Below are positions 1 to 11,156 of a DNA stretch of 64,000 nt, piece by piece. Below the pieces are notes generated by a model. It was not told where the DNA came from. It saw nothing but the letters and a program-made list of their open reading frames with translations, and did no database searches. The position numbers were made by a program, and so were the translations under genes. The DNA is from Dermanyssus gallinae (taxonomy: Eukaryota; Arthropoda; Arachnida; Mesostigmata; Dermanyssidae). Location: NCBI GenBank assembly GCA_003439945.1, contig QVRM01000325.1:80001-144000 (forward strand), in the 5' to 3' direction. The number at the start of each line of letters is the position of its first letter. Positions within the stretch are counted from its first letter, which is position 1.

Positions 1-1340
1 GCTATACTGCTATACATGGCTGAATTAGGCATTCTACCTCTTTTTTGTCTGAAGTACTATGTGCCCGAGTGATCCGCTGGGCACTCCGTTCCTTCTAAAA
101 AAGGCCACTCCTTACAATTGCAGATTCTTGCACCTTGGAGTATCGCTTATCATTGGTACACAGCAAATTGCCTCAATCACTTCAAAACCTCGTTATATCA
201 TAGAAAAGAGAGGATTCAGCAAAGGTGTAAAAGTGGAGCATTATCCTTTAAAGTCGAGTTTAAGTGCAGACATGTAACCTTCACTCTAGTAACTCACACA
301 GCACCGCTTCTTGACTGACTAGTCCTTTTAGTTTGTTAATTTATGCGGACTTGAGGAGAGACAACGTGAATAAACGGTATTCAGACAGAAGGAAAGAGCT
401 GTGAAGCATTCCAACAATGCTTTTGATTTTTTAAGAAGGATGAAATTACGTGACCTGGGAATGTTATAGAGGACATGCTAGCGTCCTCCTTCACCCGCTA
501 CAAACTTTGTAGATTCATCGAAGGATATATGTTTGCAATGTCTAATATTGGCGCACTAAACTGGGCGAAATTGCATGACGTCTACTTGGCACCAACGTCA
601 AAAGTATAGGACGTCGAGAGTGTGTAACGCAACGTGGAAGTTGCCGAGGAGTTTTCATATTCGACGTGACTCGCCCGCCGAAAGTCAATACGCTAAATTT
701 GGCACTCAGTATGAATTTCCAGAAAGCCATCCACTTAAAGCCTTCCTCTGCTGCTGCTGCTTTGCGGGAGAGACAGTAGTGCCAGCTAGAGTGTGGCGGC
801 GTGCTCTAGTCTACTAGCGCGCTAGTTATGGTTGTCATCTACCGGAGTGTATCGCCGGTTCGACCCTCGTTGTCGATCGAGTTTTCTTTCAACGATGCTC
901 ATTGATGCTATATCATAGCGCTAAAAGTCAGCGGTCATGCTGCCACTATTGGGGAAATCCTAGATATGTCATTATGCCCGTCAGCGCCACCTTTAAAAAA
1001 ACATCTCGATCTACCTTTGGTCCACCATTACTCTTTTTCAGATCCTGGATGGTGGAAGCTTTCTTTCAGTACACCGCTTCTTTCGCTTGTAGAAGTTTTC
1101 AAATTGATTTATAAACCAATCAATAAGAGCGACGCGATGTATATATTAATAATCTAGTACTTTAAATTACTTAATTAAAAAACTAGTAACTCTAGTACCT
1201 TACATTTTGCCGCCAGGATCCACCAAGGTCTTTCAGTTTATCCTAAAAGTACCATTAATTATCAGCTACACGCAGGCTAAATTTTGTTGGCGGAGTTTAT
1301 TGCTTGAGTTTGATTCAAAGAATTGAGAAAAACGATGTTC
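1..1340. other. No gene recognised
   Basis: All reading frames are short and none resembles a known family. A stretch at about 785-880 has a GC-rich, tRNA-like look, with a B-box-like GGTTCGACCCT near 857. It may be an old tRNA-derived SINE, but no poly(A) tail or target duplication was found. Confidence 0.4.
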
Positions 1341-1344
1341 GGCC

Positions 1345-1680
1345 ATTTTCATGGAGCTCAAAATTAAGAAGCAACGAGGTCGCATCAAGCTGTTAAAAAC
1401 CAAATCGTATCTTCTAAACCGGTGAAAATATTAGGAGCTGCCTATGGTGATGAAGCAGTGTCTCGAAGCCTTGACCGATAGACGATTAGTCAGAAGACTA
1501 ACAGTAAAGCTTGTTCCAAGAATGCTGAACTTCTAGTAAATGAACGTCTATCGGGACGGAAGGCGGTAGCAGAAGTCCCTTCAGTATTACTTCAGAGAGT
1601 CATTACAGAAGACAATACATGAGTATATGGCTTCGACATGGGCCTTCGTAACGACGTTTTACACTTAAGCGCATTATCCC
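1345..1680 (+). mobile_element. Decayed mariner transposase remnant
   Basis: Broken plus-strand reading frames carry recognisable mariner pieces in the right order. An N-terminal helix-turn-helix-like stretch comes first (around 1350-1470, including a 'AYGDEAVSR'-like match read across frames). A KLVPRMLNF-like segment follows near 1510. The first catalytic region lies near 1600-1640 (RVITEDNT, stop, VYGF), where mariners normally read ITGDETWVYGYD. The stop and the changed acidic residue show that it is dead. It appears to belong to the same family as the copies at 8130-9060 and 62060-63420. Its ends were not located. Confidence 0.5.
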
Positions 1681-1943
1681 CTCTGTCTAAGGCGTACTGC
1701 CTAGGCAGGTTCGTTTACAACGTTGCTTCTTCTGGCGCAACCTTAATGAAAACGCCTTGCTAATTTGTAGACGCGCAATGCTGAACTACGTTATGACAGG
1801 CAAAAGGCCACACACTTTTGGATGTTTTCGCCACTGTATAAACATGCAGTTTATAACATGTTAGAGTTTTTTTGTTTATATTTATAACCGACAACGTGTG
1901 ACTTGTAAAAATGCACCTTCGAAAACAAATACGTTCTAAGCAT

Positions 1944-1983
1944 TTATATATATATATATATGTATATATAAATATATATATAA
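1944..1983. repeat. (TA)n microsatellite
   Basis: An imperfect TA array lies directly before the 5'-truncated LINE fragment that starts near 1984. Confidence 0.9.
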
Positions 1984-2480
1984 ATGCTCAGAATGCGCCA
2001 ATTGCATCATACGGGATCCAGCTTGTGTGGGCAAAGCTAAACTCGGCTCAACTTGATGCACTCGATCGGGTGAAACCAGCTTATTTGAAACGGGTACAAG
2101 GTTTACATACGTCAGAATACAACCGCCTCACGTATTTGCTGTGCGGTGCTCCACTATTCGTGGGACAGATCAAAAAACAGTTTGCGCTTTCAGACACCCC
2201 TGCATACAGCGAGTTCATACGGCGATATGAAGAGAAAATGGCAGACATCCGACCCACATTTTTATATGAAAGATGCAATGGTCAGAATGGAAGAGCACGG
2301 GCAGGACAAACAGGCATATAAGCGTTCGCTTTGCCGTGCACGGTTTTCGCCACCTTTTATGTCAGAAAGACGCTTGCCATGAACCCTGTGACACACGTCT
2401 TTGTAAATAATGTTATGGGATATGTGTACGATATCATGGCAGTAAGTGCAATGCAATGTCCTCTTTAACAAAGCTGGCAC
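1984..2480 (+). pseudogene. 5'-truncated YADD-type LINE reverse transcriptase C-terminal fragment
   Basis: The plus-strand frame encodes a piece from after the RT palm to the end of the protein. It has a YGIQLVW motif, then LDRVKPAYLKRVQGL, NRLTYLL and CGAPLF. This is collinear with residues of the minus-strand copy at 25684-26727 (YGLDRVW, FLLYMKRVLCL, RFVYLMSG). Past 2321 the frame shifts, but an AVHGFRHLLC segment and a C/H-rich tail still match that copy's C-terminus (IVHGYHYLVC, then C-C-H-C). It is truncated at the 5' end and frameshifted, so non-functional. (TA)n arrays lie on both sides. The clade could not be assigned. Confidence 0.6.
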
Positions 2481-2577
2481 TGGGCGATTTTTAATATTAA
2501 TATCATTATGAGGCTGTAGTGCTATCGATCGTACTTTTGTATATTATACTTAATCAGGTGTGTAAATAAATTATGTG

Positions 2578-2753
<176 letters not shown>

Positions 2754-2759
2754 CTAATT

Positions 2760-2918
2760 CGATATGTATGTTTTTGCTTCTATACTTCCCACTTTTTGGT
2801 GAGTATCAAAAACAGGCAACACCGCTGAACTTCGTCTGCGCAGCGCATAGCTACAACGAAAAATATAAACATATACTTTTAGCTGATTTAAATTTTATTT
2901 TTATCTTAAATGGTTACT

Positions 2919-2949
<31 letters not shown>

Positions 2950-3682
2950 AGAGAGAAAGACTGACAGTTTCGCACGCAGCGGCCTCAAGGGTTTCGCGGC
3001 CGACAGCGCAGAGGAGAGGCGAAAAAGACGTCCAACTGAACGAAGGTCTCGCCTAGGCTACCGGCGCTCGCCCAGCGTGCTGTGTGGCGAGGGCTGTGTG
3101 AGTGGAGGCACGCATTCGTTGACGACACCTGCGTTGGCATCTACGCCACAGCGACCTTGCCCTGTACACCTCAAGGTTTCACCAAACCCGCGTCTGAAAC
3201 CTCTCAGCCTCAAGCGGGCGAGGGAGGGGCAAGTTTCAGGTATAATCGAACCCACTGTCACCTGAATGTTGACTGTAGGAGTAGACTATGCATATGACAC
3301 TATGCCGTCACATCGTGTCCACCCTTAGCCAGGTAGACTAGTGGCGTTCTCACGCTGCACCTACATGAACCTATACGGTACCTACATGTTTTTAGATATA
3401 GACGCATTTATATATCCAGCAGAGATGTGTTGTGCTCCCACAGTACAAGGCTCAATCGGATTCACCAAGAGACCGAGGCGATTCAGAATCAATAGTCCAA
3501 CCAGAGTACCTTATAGTTTAGGACTCACGCTGGTCTACGACTGTTTGTGGTTGCCATATCAACGGCGACCCTGCTCTTTAGAATGCCGCGTTAACCGCGC
3601 CAACACCGCTCGCTACCTTTTCTGCATACATGTGGGTCATCCACGCATTCACCTACAAAGCTGCCATTACGCCACGTTAACT

Positions 3683-3716
<34 letters not shown>

Positions 3717-4074
3717 CATCATTTATTTAAGTGTAGCAAAATAAACATTTGTGATGTAAGAACGTGTGCACAGCCCGCTGGGGTATAACTCAAGGCACTA
3801 GGTCCAGGCTTGGGCTGGTCCACCTAGCCTATATATATATATATATATATATATCTGTTGCCGTTGTCCTTAACTTGTGGTGTAAGCTTGTAGCGTTCAT
3901 CATCACAGTGGCCGTTTTCGCCACTTTGTTACAAAAATGTCCTTTCCCACCCCCTCACTATTCCATGTGCGTTATGTTTTCGTTGTTCCCCGGGCCGTAT
4001 TTCGAGGTCCAGCCTGTACGGTTAGCGAATGCCGTACGAACTAGGAGCAGGACGTGTTTTATAGTCGAGTAGCG
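2760..4074. other. No gene recognised; short TA arrays and a GC-rich block
   Basis: Short (TA)n runs lie at 2921-2946, 3692-3716 and 3832-3854. The interval 2950-3260 is clearly GC-richer than its surroundings and opens directly after a TA array. Its frames match nothing I recognise. The open frame at 3341-3688 has no identifiable domain. Confidence 0.4.
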
Positions 4075-5365
4075 ATTTGTTGTTGTTGTTGTTGCTGTTC
4101 TTGCCGCTATGCGCCGGCTGCTGCTGCTAGTGTTGTTGCGGTTGTTGCTATCTTCTTTACGACAACGACGACAACAACGACAACAACAACAACAACAACA
4201 ACATTAACAACAACCCAACGACGGCAACCATCAGCTAAGATTACGGCAACTGTCACAGGCAGGACAGTAGGCTTTGCTTTTATTGCTGTTCGCGTCGCTC
4301 GGTTGGATACCTGTAGAAGACAGGCAGACAGGTCGGCATGACGTCTAACCAATCGACCTACTCTCTCGTTGCCTTGTCTCGCTTTTGGCAAACGCGGTGC
4401 ATCTCTCGGCATGGCCGTTGTGACTGGTAATGGCGATGACAGCCTCCTGAGTGAGCGATCGACGCATGGGTGCCGGTGCTGGTGATGATTATGATAGTAA
4501 TGATGAAGATGATTATGACGATCATGATCCGGGTGACAACAACGACGATTGGAGGTATCCAGGGAAACAAAGTTAAGAAATGTTCAGCATACAACAACAA
4601 CAACAACAATATCTACAAGAACAATAATGACAACAACGGGGGATTTGATAGGGGAACCGAGGCCACTGCGGCGGCTAGTAGGACGATTTTCACAAACACT
4701 ACCACAAGTCTAACAACGGACTAATTAGAATGACCTAACATAACTAATGAACAAGCCATTTGAACAAGCTTGACATATAGAGACGTATACACACACATAG
4801 ACACACACATACACACACATAGACGCACTCTTACTCACACAAAGGCACCTATCGAAACACCGAAAGGGGAAGAACACGCCGAGGCAAGAGGGGCGAGAGA
4901 GATAGAGAGAGATAGAGATAGAGAAGGAGGGACAGAGAGAGGGAGAGATAGAGAGAGATAGATCGAGTGAGAGAGAGAGATACGGAGAGAGACGGGGCGA
5001 GAGAGAAATATATACGTTAAGAGACGGGGCAAGATACGGAGAAACCCGGAGAGATACGGATAACCCGGAGAGATACGGAGAAACCCACGTGAGGGGAGTC
5101 ATACCTAAAAGCGGAAAGTGAAACAACCGACAATCGTCACGCAACGTCGGCACCGGCAATCGTAGTAATAGTAACGGTAACCTGGCGTTCGGACGTGTTT
5201 TACGTTTAGATCGAAGATGCTCTCCGTTAGTCGATGAAGCCCCGTGGTTCGAGCAGCAGCAGCAGCAGATTCGACTTGAATACAGCACGACACACAACGG
5301 GAACGATGTTAATGCTATTGTTGTCGTCGTCGTCGTTGTTGTTGTTGCCGCTGTCGTTGTTGTCT
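4075..5365. repeat. Cluster of simple repeats
   Basis: This stretch is dominated by simple sequence: TTG-type triplets at 4077-4140, ACA/ACG triplets at 4160-4215, CAA triplets near 4590-4640, CA dinucleotides near 4790-4840, a purine-rich GA/GATA tract at 4890-5080, and GTC/GTT triplets at 5310-5365. The frames across it encode low-complexity Val, Thr, Ser or Leu runs and are not credible genes. Confidence 0.85.
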
Positions 5366-6180
5366 GACACTCAATAACATTGAGCGGCTGTAGCGATTAT
5401 GGTCAGCATCGGCGACTCACTGCTACAACGACTCGATGCCAGCGACGTCGTTTGAACTCGCGATTTCAACCCGACCTCGACACACTCCCCTCTCGATAGG
5501 ATAGCGCTAGACCTGGTGTCAATTTGGGCGCCGGCTGACCCGCTTCGATGTTCGCGACCAGAATCTGTCATTTCGTTTCCCGGACTATGGCAGGTTGAGC
5601 ACGATTGACTGGTGAACTCAGTCAGGCTCGCAGGCTTGCTTTGAATCTGCGGTGACAATTAATCAGTGGCAGTGTGTCCTCTATCCATCCATCCAACCAA
5701 CCAACCATTCATCTACCCAAGTGCATGAGGTGTGCGTGAATGATTAAGGTGTATAGCGTGTTCTCTGCCTTCTTCTTCTTCTTCTTCTTCTTGGGCGAGC
5801 TCTCCCGCGTCATCAAGTCTAGTGCTTGATGACAAAGCGGCTCGAATTTATCCCAGTACAGTTCAGCCGGTCAAGACTACCTAATGACGTCCAGCCTTCG
5901 GTCTACGTCGTCCACGATGTGAAGACGCCACGCGGCACACACGATCTCGACAAAAGCGACGCTTCCTGTGCCTTGATGTCGGCACTCTCTGGGTGAGTGC
6001 GCGACTTGCTGATTATTGGTGCACAGCAAACACAGCCGCAAGCCGCCAGAGGCGCCTATCGACTTCTTCCACAGCTCACCGGCATGAAGATGGCAATCTG
6101 TCTTTAGTCTATGACGCTATGTCAGCCGTATGCTAAGCCAATGCGTGCATCAACCAATACTTCTTTTAGTGTTTGCCGGT

Positions 6181-6240
<60 letters not shown>

Positions 6241-6530
6241 CGTATGTATTTTAAGGTTCAGTAGAATTCGGAGAGAAATACTGTTGTCCTAATGGGAAGA
6301 GGGCGGAAACGTCTTGTTTAGGAGGAAGGATAGAATTTATTATTATTATTAAGTAGTTATTCTGCCATTTTCCTCCGATATCGTCGTGCAATATCTACGT
6401 TACCAGGAGAATCAATCAACCGGTCCGGAATAAACAATCAAACCGTTTGGCGAAAAATTCTGCATAACTTGAATGACACCCGACGCCAGCTAGCGAAAGG
6501 CGGATAGTCGGATTAAAGAAAGTTATAACC
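5366..6530. other. No gene recognised
   Basis: A short TTC array lies at 5768-5791 and a 54-bp (TA)n array at 6183-6236. The remaining sequence is moderately GC-rich with no recognisable coding similarity. Confidence 0.4.
6183..6236. repeat. (TA)n microsatellite
   Basis: This is a pure TA dinucleotide array. Confidence 0.95.
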
Positions 6531-6639
6531 AGTTGTTATATGTTGTTATGTCTTACGTTGAAGCTTTCACGTGCAGAACCGTAAAATGTTGCAATTACAC
6601 CAAAACGTTACGCCTAGTGGACTATTGTCATGCAATAAG

Positions 6640-7440
6640 AAATTTAATGGGAATGGGAAACTCTGTACGACTATGCCACCGAGCTTTTTGTGCAATTTAC
6701 GGTCGACGTGACCGGCCTTGTGAGAATACCATTCGTTAACTCGTTACGCCGACGCACACCTCAAACTGCTGTATCTTAATATCGGATCTAGCGATGTACC
6801 CATATAAAATCTCCATCTCACGCAAGAGTTCAAGCCTGCGGATCACCAGTAGCGGCTAAACTTCGCTTAGGTTTCTGAGATTAGGTTTCCGAGATGCCTG
6901 GAATTATCACGTAGTTCACCGAGCAAGATGGCTTAGTGGCAAAGCCTTTGCCTTGCATTCGGGAGGACCGGGTTTGAGACCCAGACCGGCCACTCTTAAA
7001 TTGGTTTGCATGGTTTCCCATTTAGACAAGGTAAATGCCGGAGTGGAATAAACTTAGCCATGACATGAAAAATCCGTACATGGGCAATTGCCTTACGGGA
7101 AAATCTAAAAAAAAAAAGTTTACGACGAGCCGTTGCATGTGCCACATGTGAGGGTCCGGTGTAGGTTCTAGCTAAAGGAATCGTTGAACCCTATGCTTTT
7201 CACTTTACGGTGAGCGAGCGTTATAGCAACATGATCATTAATTGTATTTGGCAAATTTTGAACGGAGGCGATAAAAGTGAATTCTGGTTTACACAAGATA
7301 GTGCCATAATACACATAGCAGGCGGCACAATTGAGCTTTTGAAGAGAAAGTGTCTCGGATGGGTAGCCCTGCGTAACGACGACATTCGCTGGCCTTTAGC
7401 GTTTTACAATTTTGTTGATGTTTGGTTCTATGCACGATTG
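6640..7440 (+). mobile_element. Decayed Tc3/mariner-like DNA transposon, interrupted by a SINE
   Basis: Plus-strand fragments of a DDE transposase appear in order. An HTH segment lies at about 6680-6738 (CAIYGRRDRPCENTIR). A YKI... segment lies at about 6800-6850. The second catalytic region is at about 7280-7350 (FTQDSAIIHIAG, then TIELLKRK), where the family reads FQQDGA..HTA. An IRWP...VDVWFY stretch at about 7380-7430 corresponds to the third catalytic region (normally NWPPRS.DLTPLDYFLWG). The SINE at 6918-7117 lies between the N- and C-terminal halves, and the middle is otherwise mostly deleted. A second copy of the same family is at 23790-24420. The element is non-functional. Confidence 0.6.
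6918..7117 (+). mobile_element. tRNA-derived SINE, copy 1
   Basis: A roughly 200-bp unit begins ACCGAGCAAGATGGCTTAG and ends in an A-run. It has a polymerase III A box (TGGCTTAGTGGC) and B box (GGTTTGAGACC), giving a tRNA-like head of about 70 bp and an unrelated body. It matches the unit at 10762-10968 over nearly its full length, which proves dispersal. It lies inside the decayed transposon at 6640-7440. Confidence 0.8.
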
Positions 7441-7990
7441 GTACATCCTCAGGGTCCTTTGCGAGCCACCGGGCATTTTTCGGGTTATGTCTTTTTCGTC
7501 GGAGAGGAATCGAAGAAGACCCGCCGTTTCGTGTCTCAAAAACGTGATGGCAGCGAGTCATCCTCTTGTTTTTCGCGGTCTGAAACAACATCTGTCTGAC
7601 TTTGAACGTGTAGAGAAGACTTGTAGCGCAGTTCTTCGTTTATAATCCGACGCATAGAACGATCACTCATATTGCATTTGATCGCTAAACGACGCATCGA
7701 TAGACTTGACTCCTTAAAAACGCTGTTTTGCACTATTTTTTATCACTTTTGGCGTCTTCACTTCTGGCCGGCGGTTGTGAATCTTTCTTCCAGGTGTTGC
7801 ACCACCTAGCCCTGTCTCTTCTGCATCTCTGTAGCGTCGGGCAATGTTGTAGACCGTTCTTCTTTTTAATCCAGTGATGTTTATGATTTCGGCTAGTCGA
7901 TGTCCGGCACAAGGCAATTGGATAGAGGCAATTGGATAACGGTTGTTCTTCGATCATATTGTGGACCCAGGTTGCGGCGATCGTTCATGA
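7420..7990 (-). mobile_element. Decayed Tc1/IS630-type transposase fragment
   Basis: Minus-strand frames encode an N-terminal bipartite HTH (AEIINITGLKRRTVYNIARRY, then MRRLAIKCNMSDRSMRRIINEEL) and a middle segment with ARWLAKDPEDVP and HRTKH. In relatives this follows the first catalytic Asp region (FSDEK.F). Frameshifts near 7725 and 7590 separate the pieces, and the C-terminal catalytic part is missing. It abuts, in opposite orientation, the plus-strand element that ends near 7440. The family differs from that element. Confidence 0.55.
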
Positions 7991-8129
7991 TGGCAATGTG
8001 TTTTTTTCTATTGTAAGTAGGCTGTCTGCTCACGCAAACCGAACTGAATTAACGCATTCCGTCTATGCAGGATGGTAGCCTGCCAAAGGTTGTGCGAATT
8101 TATCTGTATATATATAATCTTCTATATGT

Positions 8130-9060
8130 ATATATATAATCTTCTAGAGTGTTTTTCCCTTCATAATAGCTCCCGCCTGCTGCAATGAACTTGTGCAACC
8201 TTCTTTCTCTCTCCGTAACTATAGTATCAAAACGTTGACTCTTCAATTTTTCAATCCATGAAAACAGAAAAAACCGCACGGCACCAACTCCGTCAGATAG
8301 GGAGATTGCAAAAATATGGAAATCGATTTTTCATCAGCTAATCCGAAATCAGTAATGATGCTTGCGCTTATGCGTTGTAGTGACAAAGAATCCGAGGGTT
8401 GTTTGCCCAGAGTTTAGGCCTCTTGCGTCGGACGTTCCCGGGTAATCTTTTTAAAATTTTGCGGTAGCATTCCTGATTGACCGTAGAACCAGGCAAGACA
8501 AATTCGTGGAAGATTATTTATTCGCAGTCAAAAAAGACAGTCAAAAGTACCTTGGCGTTAGATTTGCTCTGTTCGTCGATCAACTATTTCCTTGGAAGCT
8601 CTACTGGACGGATTCGGCCTTCTGGCCTTGATGTCGTAACCACATACCCATGTCTCTATTAATTACTTGATGAAGCAAACTGATGCTACCGCCTGAAGGT
8701 TCAATTAGGACATTTTTCAACGGGCGCTCATTTTTTAGAAATTCGAATTATTACAACTGATTCCTATCAGATATCCTCAATTCCCCGGCTATTTCCCTGC
8801 TAATAATTTAGCGATCCTTGATTACGATATTACAAACTTTTTGACGTCTGATGCTGATGTGTAGGGCCTTCGTGACGGTCTCTTTACGTTTGTCGCGAAA
8901 TTGACGGTAACACGTATACACAGTGTTTCGGGACACATCTTGGTCACCATAAGCAGTTTGTGACATTTTCAACACTTTAGAACACATGATTTGGTTTTCA
9001 ACACAGAACTTGATGCAGATTCGTCGTGTCCCTATTTTCGGCTTCTTAAAAATCACCGAA
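8130..9060 (-). mobile_element. Decayed mariner transposon (GVNQ/irritans-like family), copy 1
   Basis: Read on the minus strand, an N-terminal HTH begins near 9056 (RICIKFCVENQI, then AYGDQDVSRNTVYTCYRQF). It is followed, with many breaks, by a C-terminal half near 8480-8300 with PGSTVNQECY, VRRKRPKLWANN and a corrupted HxNAPAHTS region (CHYNA). Copy 2 at 62060-63420 is collinear. The catalytic core is broken, so the element is dead. A short TA-rich run flanks its low-coordinate end. Confidence 0.6.
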
Positions 9061-9386
9061 CCTTATTGTCTTCACAACTTTAGATAAAATTTAAATATTA
9101 AACGAAATGTGGCCTATGTGTACCTGATGAATGGCGCTTCCAAGCAAAACAAACTGCAAGATTTCGGTTGTTTTGGCTCGACTTCTATAATTCAATGTAG
9201 TAGTACTTGCCACTCCGCCCTTGTTTTCAAATTACTATAATATACTTTTCACCAATTTCATATACATTTCTTGAAGCGGTGAAAACATGTGTCGATTAAC
9301 ACCTTTAATTTGCGTTTTTCGGTGTTGTCTAGGTCTGCCTCGATGACTTCAAGCACTGATTCTCGTAAATGAAAATGCCTGCGTCT

Positions 9387-9405
9387 CAATGTGTTTTTAT
9401 TTAAA
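9387..9405. repeat. Target-site duplication of SINE 2, left copy
   Basis: The 19-bp sequence caatgtgtttttatttaaa recurs exactly at 9585-9603, on the other side of the SINE. Confidence 0.85.
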
Positions 9406-9584
9406 GTTTTCGGGCTGACCCTCAGCCAAGATGTAACGTCCACGGAACTGTTTTTCACATTGCTTCATAGACGGACCCCCACAAATACGCAACGTGCAAC
9501 GGTGGGGCTCGAACCCGCCCACCTTTGTGTCTTGCGCACCCAGTTGCGAGACGCAGGCAGAGTGCACCACGCCACCGGGCTCGA
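9406..9584 (-). mobile_element. tRNA-derived SINE, second family, with 19-bp target-site duplication
   Basis: A 179-bp insertion lies on the minus strand. Its 5' end (at 9584) carries a tRNA-like head with an A-box-like GTGGCGTGGTGC and a perfect B box GGTTCGAGCCC (9505-9515). Both flanks carry the identical 19-bp direct repeat (9387-9405 and 9585-9603), as expected from LINE-mediated insertion. The head differs from the SINE at 6918 and 10762, so this is another family. Its poly(A) is weak. The host sequence resembles the C-terminal end of an old mariner transposase. Confidence 0.75.
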
Positions 9585-9603
9585 CAATGTGTTTTTATTT
9601 AAA
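9585..9603. repeat. Target-site duplication of SINE 2, right copy
   Basis: An exact 19-bp match to 9387-9405, followed by an A-run. Confidence 0.85.
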
Positions 9604-9612
9604 AAAAAAAAG

Positions 9613-10400
9613 AATATGCGGCGAGAAAAACATTAGTATTTTTTGCTCGGTTGTCTGGCGCGTTTTCGCAATAGAGAAAACATCATGAGGAACGCTTTAG
9701 AGTTCTTCCTAGTGAGCGCATTGAAAGCTACTGGTAGACATTCTGCAATATACCAATTGCTCGACACCTTCTTCCGGTTTAACGATACCCACAACTTCAC
9801 TCCTGGAGAAGATGGCGTCCAAGAATTTACAAGCCGACCGTCTCCGCTTCATTTTTGGCATCCAAGTCCCACGTCTTCCCTAGCGACCTCGCAGACTTCA
9901 CAAGAGCCAAATTTTTGTCCTCCGTTGCTGTTTTTGATATTGATCTTCATTGCTGTGGTCGTACAGATCGAAATATGAGCAGTTTGAAATGCTACACTCC
10001 CCAGGGATCGGTCTTCATCTCCATTGGTCGGTCAAAGCTCTTGATAACACTCCCATGCACTTAATCTGTGATATATATATATATATATATATACCGTGTT
10101 CCCACACTTTTTCTTCATACATTCTCTTTACATTTAGCTCGTATACTCTTCGAAGTAAAACCTGGAGCTGAAAACGATGTGAGAGTACTAGTGACCACTA
10201 GGGAAGGATACAAGCCTTAGAAATTAGCAACTATAGCATGCGACGTCGGTGCCCATTTTCGTGGATCGAAGACAAAAATTCCGGTAAAATCTGTACTCGC
10301 CTCCTGTCCCGCCGCCTCATTTTTTAGCAAAGTACACTGCTTTTTGTCGCGCTATGGAGGTGCATAACCGCGATTAAATAACGGCTTGTAATTATTTGAA
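9613..10400. other. No gene recognised
   Basis: An open frame at 9643-9978 has no domain I can name. A short TA array sits at 10070-10092. Confidence 0.35.
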
Positions 10401-10497
10401 TCACCCATATCTTACATGTCCAGTACTATTTGCGAGTAGAGGTAGTAATATTAGCGACAATATGAGACTTTGGCTCGTATACCTTTTGAAGCTACCT

Positions 10498-10700
10498 GAT
10501 ATGCATATGTATACGGTACGGCATGCCGCAACGCACAGCCTCACATCAAATTCCAGCAGAATCCGAGCAAAGGAGGCGCTCTCGAATGACCAAATACGCA
10601 TACATAAATCCTTGTTCGTGACTATGATGCCGCATTTGTCACTTGGCTTCTTCATATAATACCCTGCTGGGTCGTCCTTTACTTTCGACCATACTTGTAC
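10498..10700 (-). CDS. Possible exon of an unknown protein (low confidence)
   Basis: The minus-strand frame from about 10700 to 10498 shows codon choice with many G/C third positions and a plausible protein segment: GYYMKKPSDKCG, then IIVTNKDLCMRIWSF and ARILLEFDVRLC. It has four cysteines spaced as in a small extracellular module. It ends at a good splice donor (CAG|GTAGCT near 10498 on the minus strand), and an acceptor-like CAG precedes GYY near 10652. The alternating aromatic and 'LEFD' pattern is loosely CUB-like. I cannot name the family and see no neighbouring exons. It may be chance. Confidence 0.2.
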
Positions 10701-10727
10701 TGTCTCCATATATACATATAAAAATAT

Positions 10728-10733
<6 letters not shown>

Positions 10734-10761
<28 letters not shown>
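10734..10761. repeat. (TA)n microsatellite
   Basis: A TA array directly precedes the SINE at 10762. Confidence 0.9.
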
Positions 10762-10762
<1 letters not shown>

Positions 10763-10968
10763 CCGAGCAAGATGGCTTAGTGGCAAAGCCTTTGCCTTGC
10801 ATTCGGGAGGACTGGGTTCGAGACCCAGACCGGCCACTCTTAAATTGGTTTGCATGGTTTCCAATGTAGACAAGGTAAATGCCGGAGTGGATTAAAATTA
10901 GCGAAAAAACCGTACACGGGAAATTGCCTCACGGAAAAAATCTTTAAAAAAATGCTACAAAAAAAAAA
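10762..10968 (+). mobile_element. tRNA-derived SINE, copy 2
   Basis: This is the same unit as 6918-7117, with A box TGGCTTAGTGGC and a perfect B box GGTTCGAGACC. Its two interior A-rich runs are followed by a poly(A) tail. It is flanked by TA arrays on both sides (10734-10761 and 10969-10982), which suggests insertion into a (TA)n tract. The B box is cleaner than in copy 1, so it may be the younger copy. Confidence 0.8.
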
Positions 10969-11100
10969 TATATATATATATATTCAACAAAAAATTCAGC
11001 AATCGTATTTAGTACCCTGACCACAACGCCGTGGCCAGAGGTCCTTTGCGGCAGACCATACTATGTGTCAAGCATGCAGTGAGGTACTATTGCTAACGCA

Positions 11101-11101
11101 C

Positions 11102-11152
<51 letters not shown>
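11101..11152. repeat. (TA)n microsatellite
   Basis: A 52-bp pure TA array. Confidence 0.95.

Positions 11153-11156
<4 letters not shown>

Noticed and set aside
2950..3300. GC-rich island as a promoter or exon
   Set aside because: No TATA or initiator context, no splice sites in a convincing arrangement and no recognisable protein.
4725..5297. 190-codon minus-strand frame rich in Ser and Leu
   Set aside because: It is produced by the purine-rich GA/GATA tract and CA repeats. No domain and no conserved pattern.
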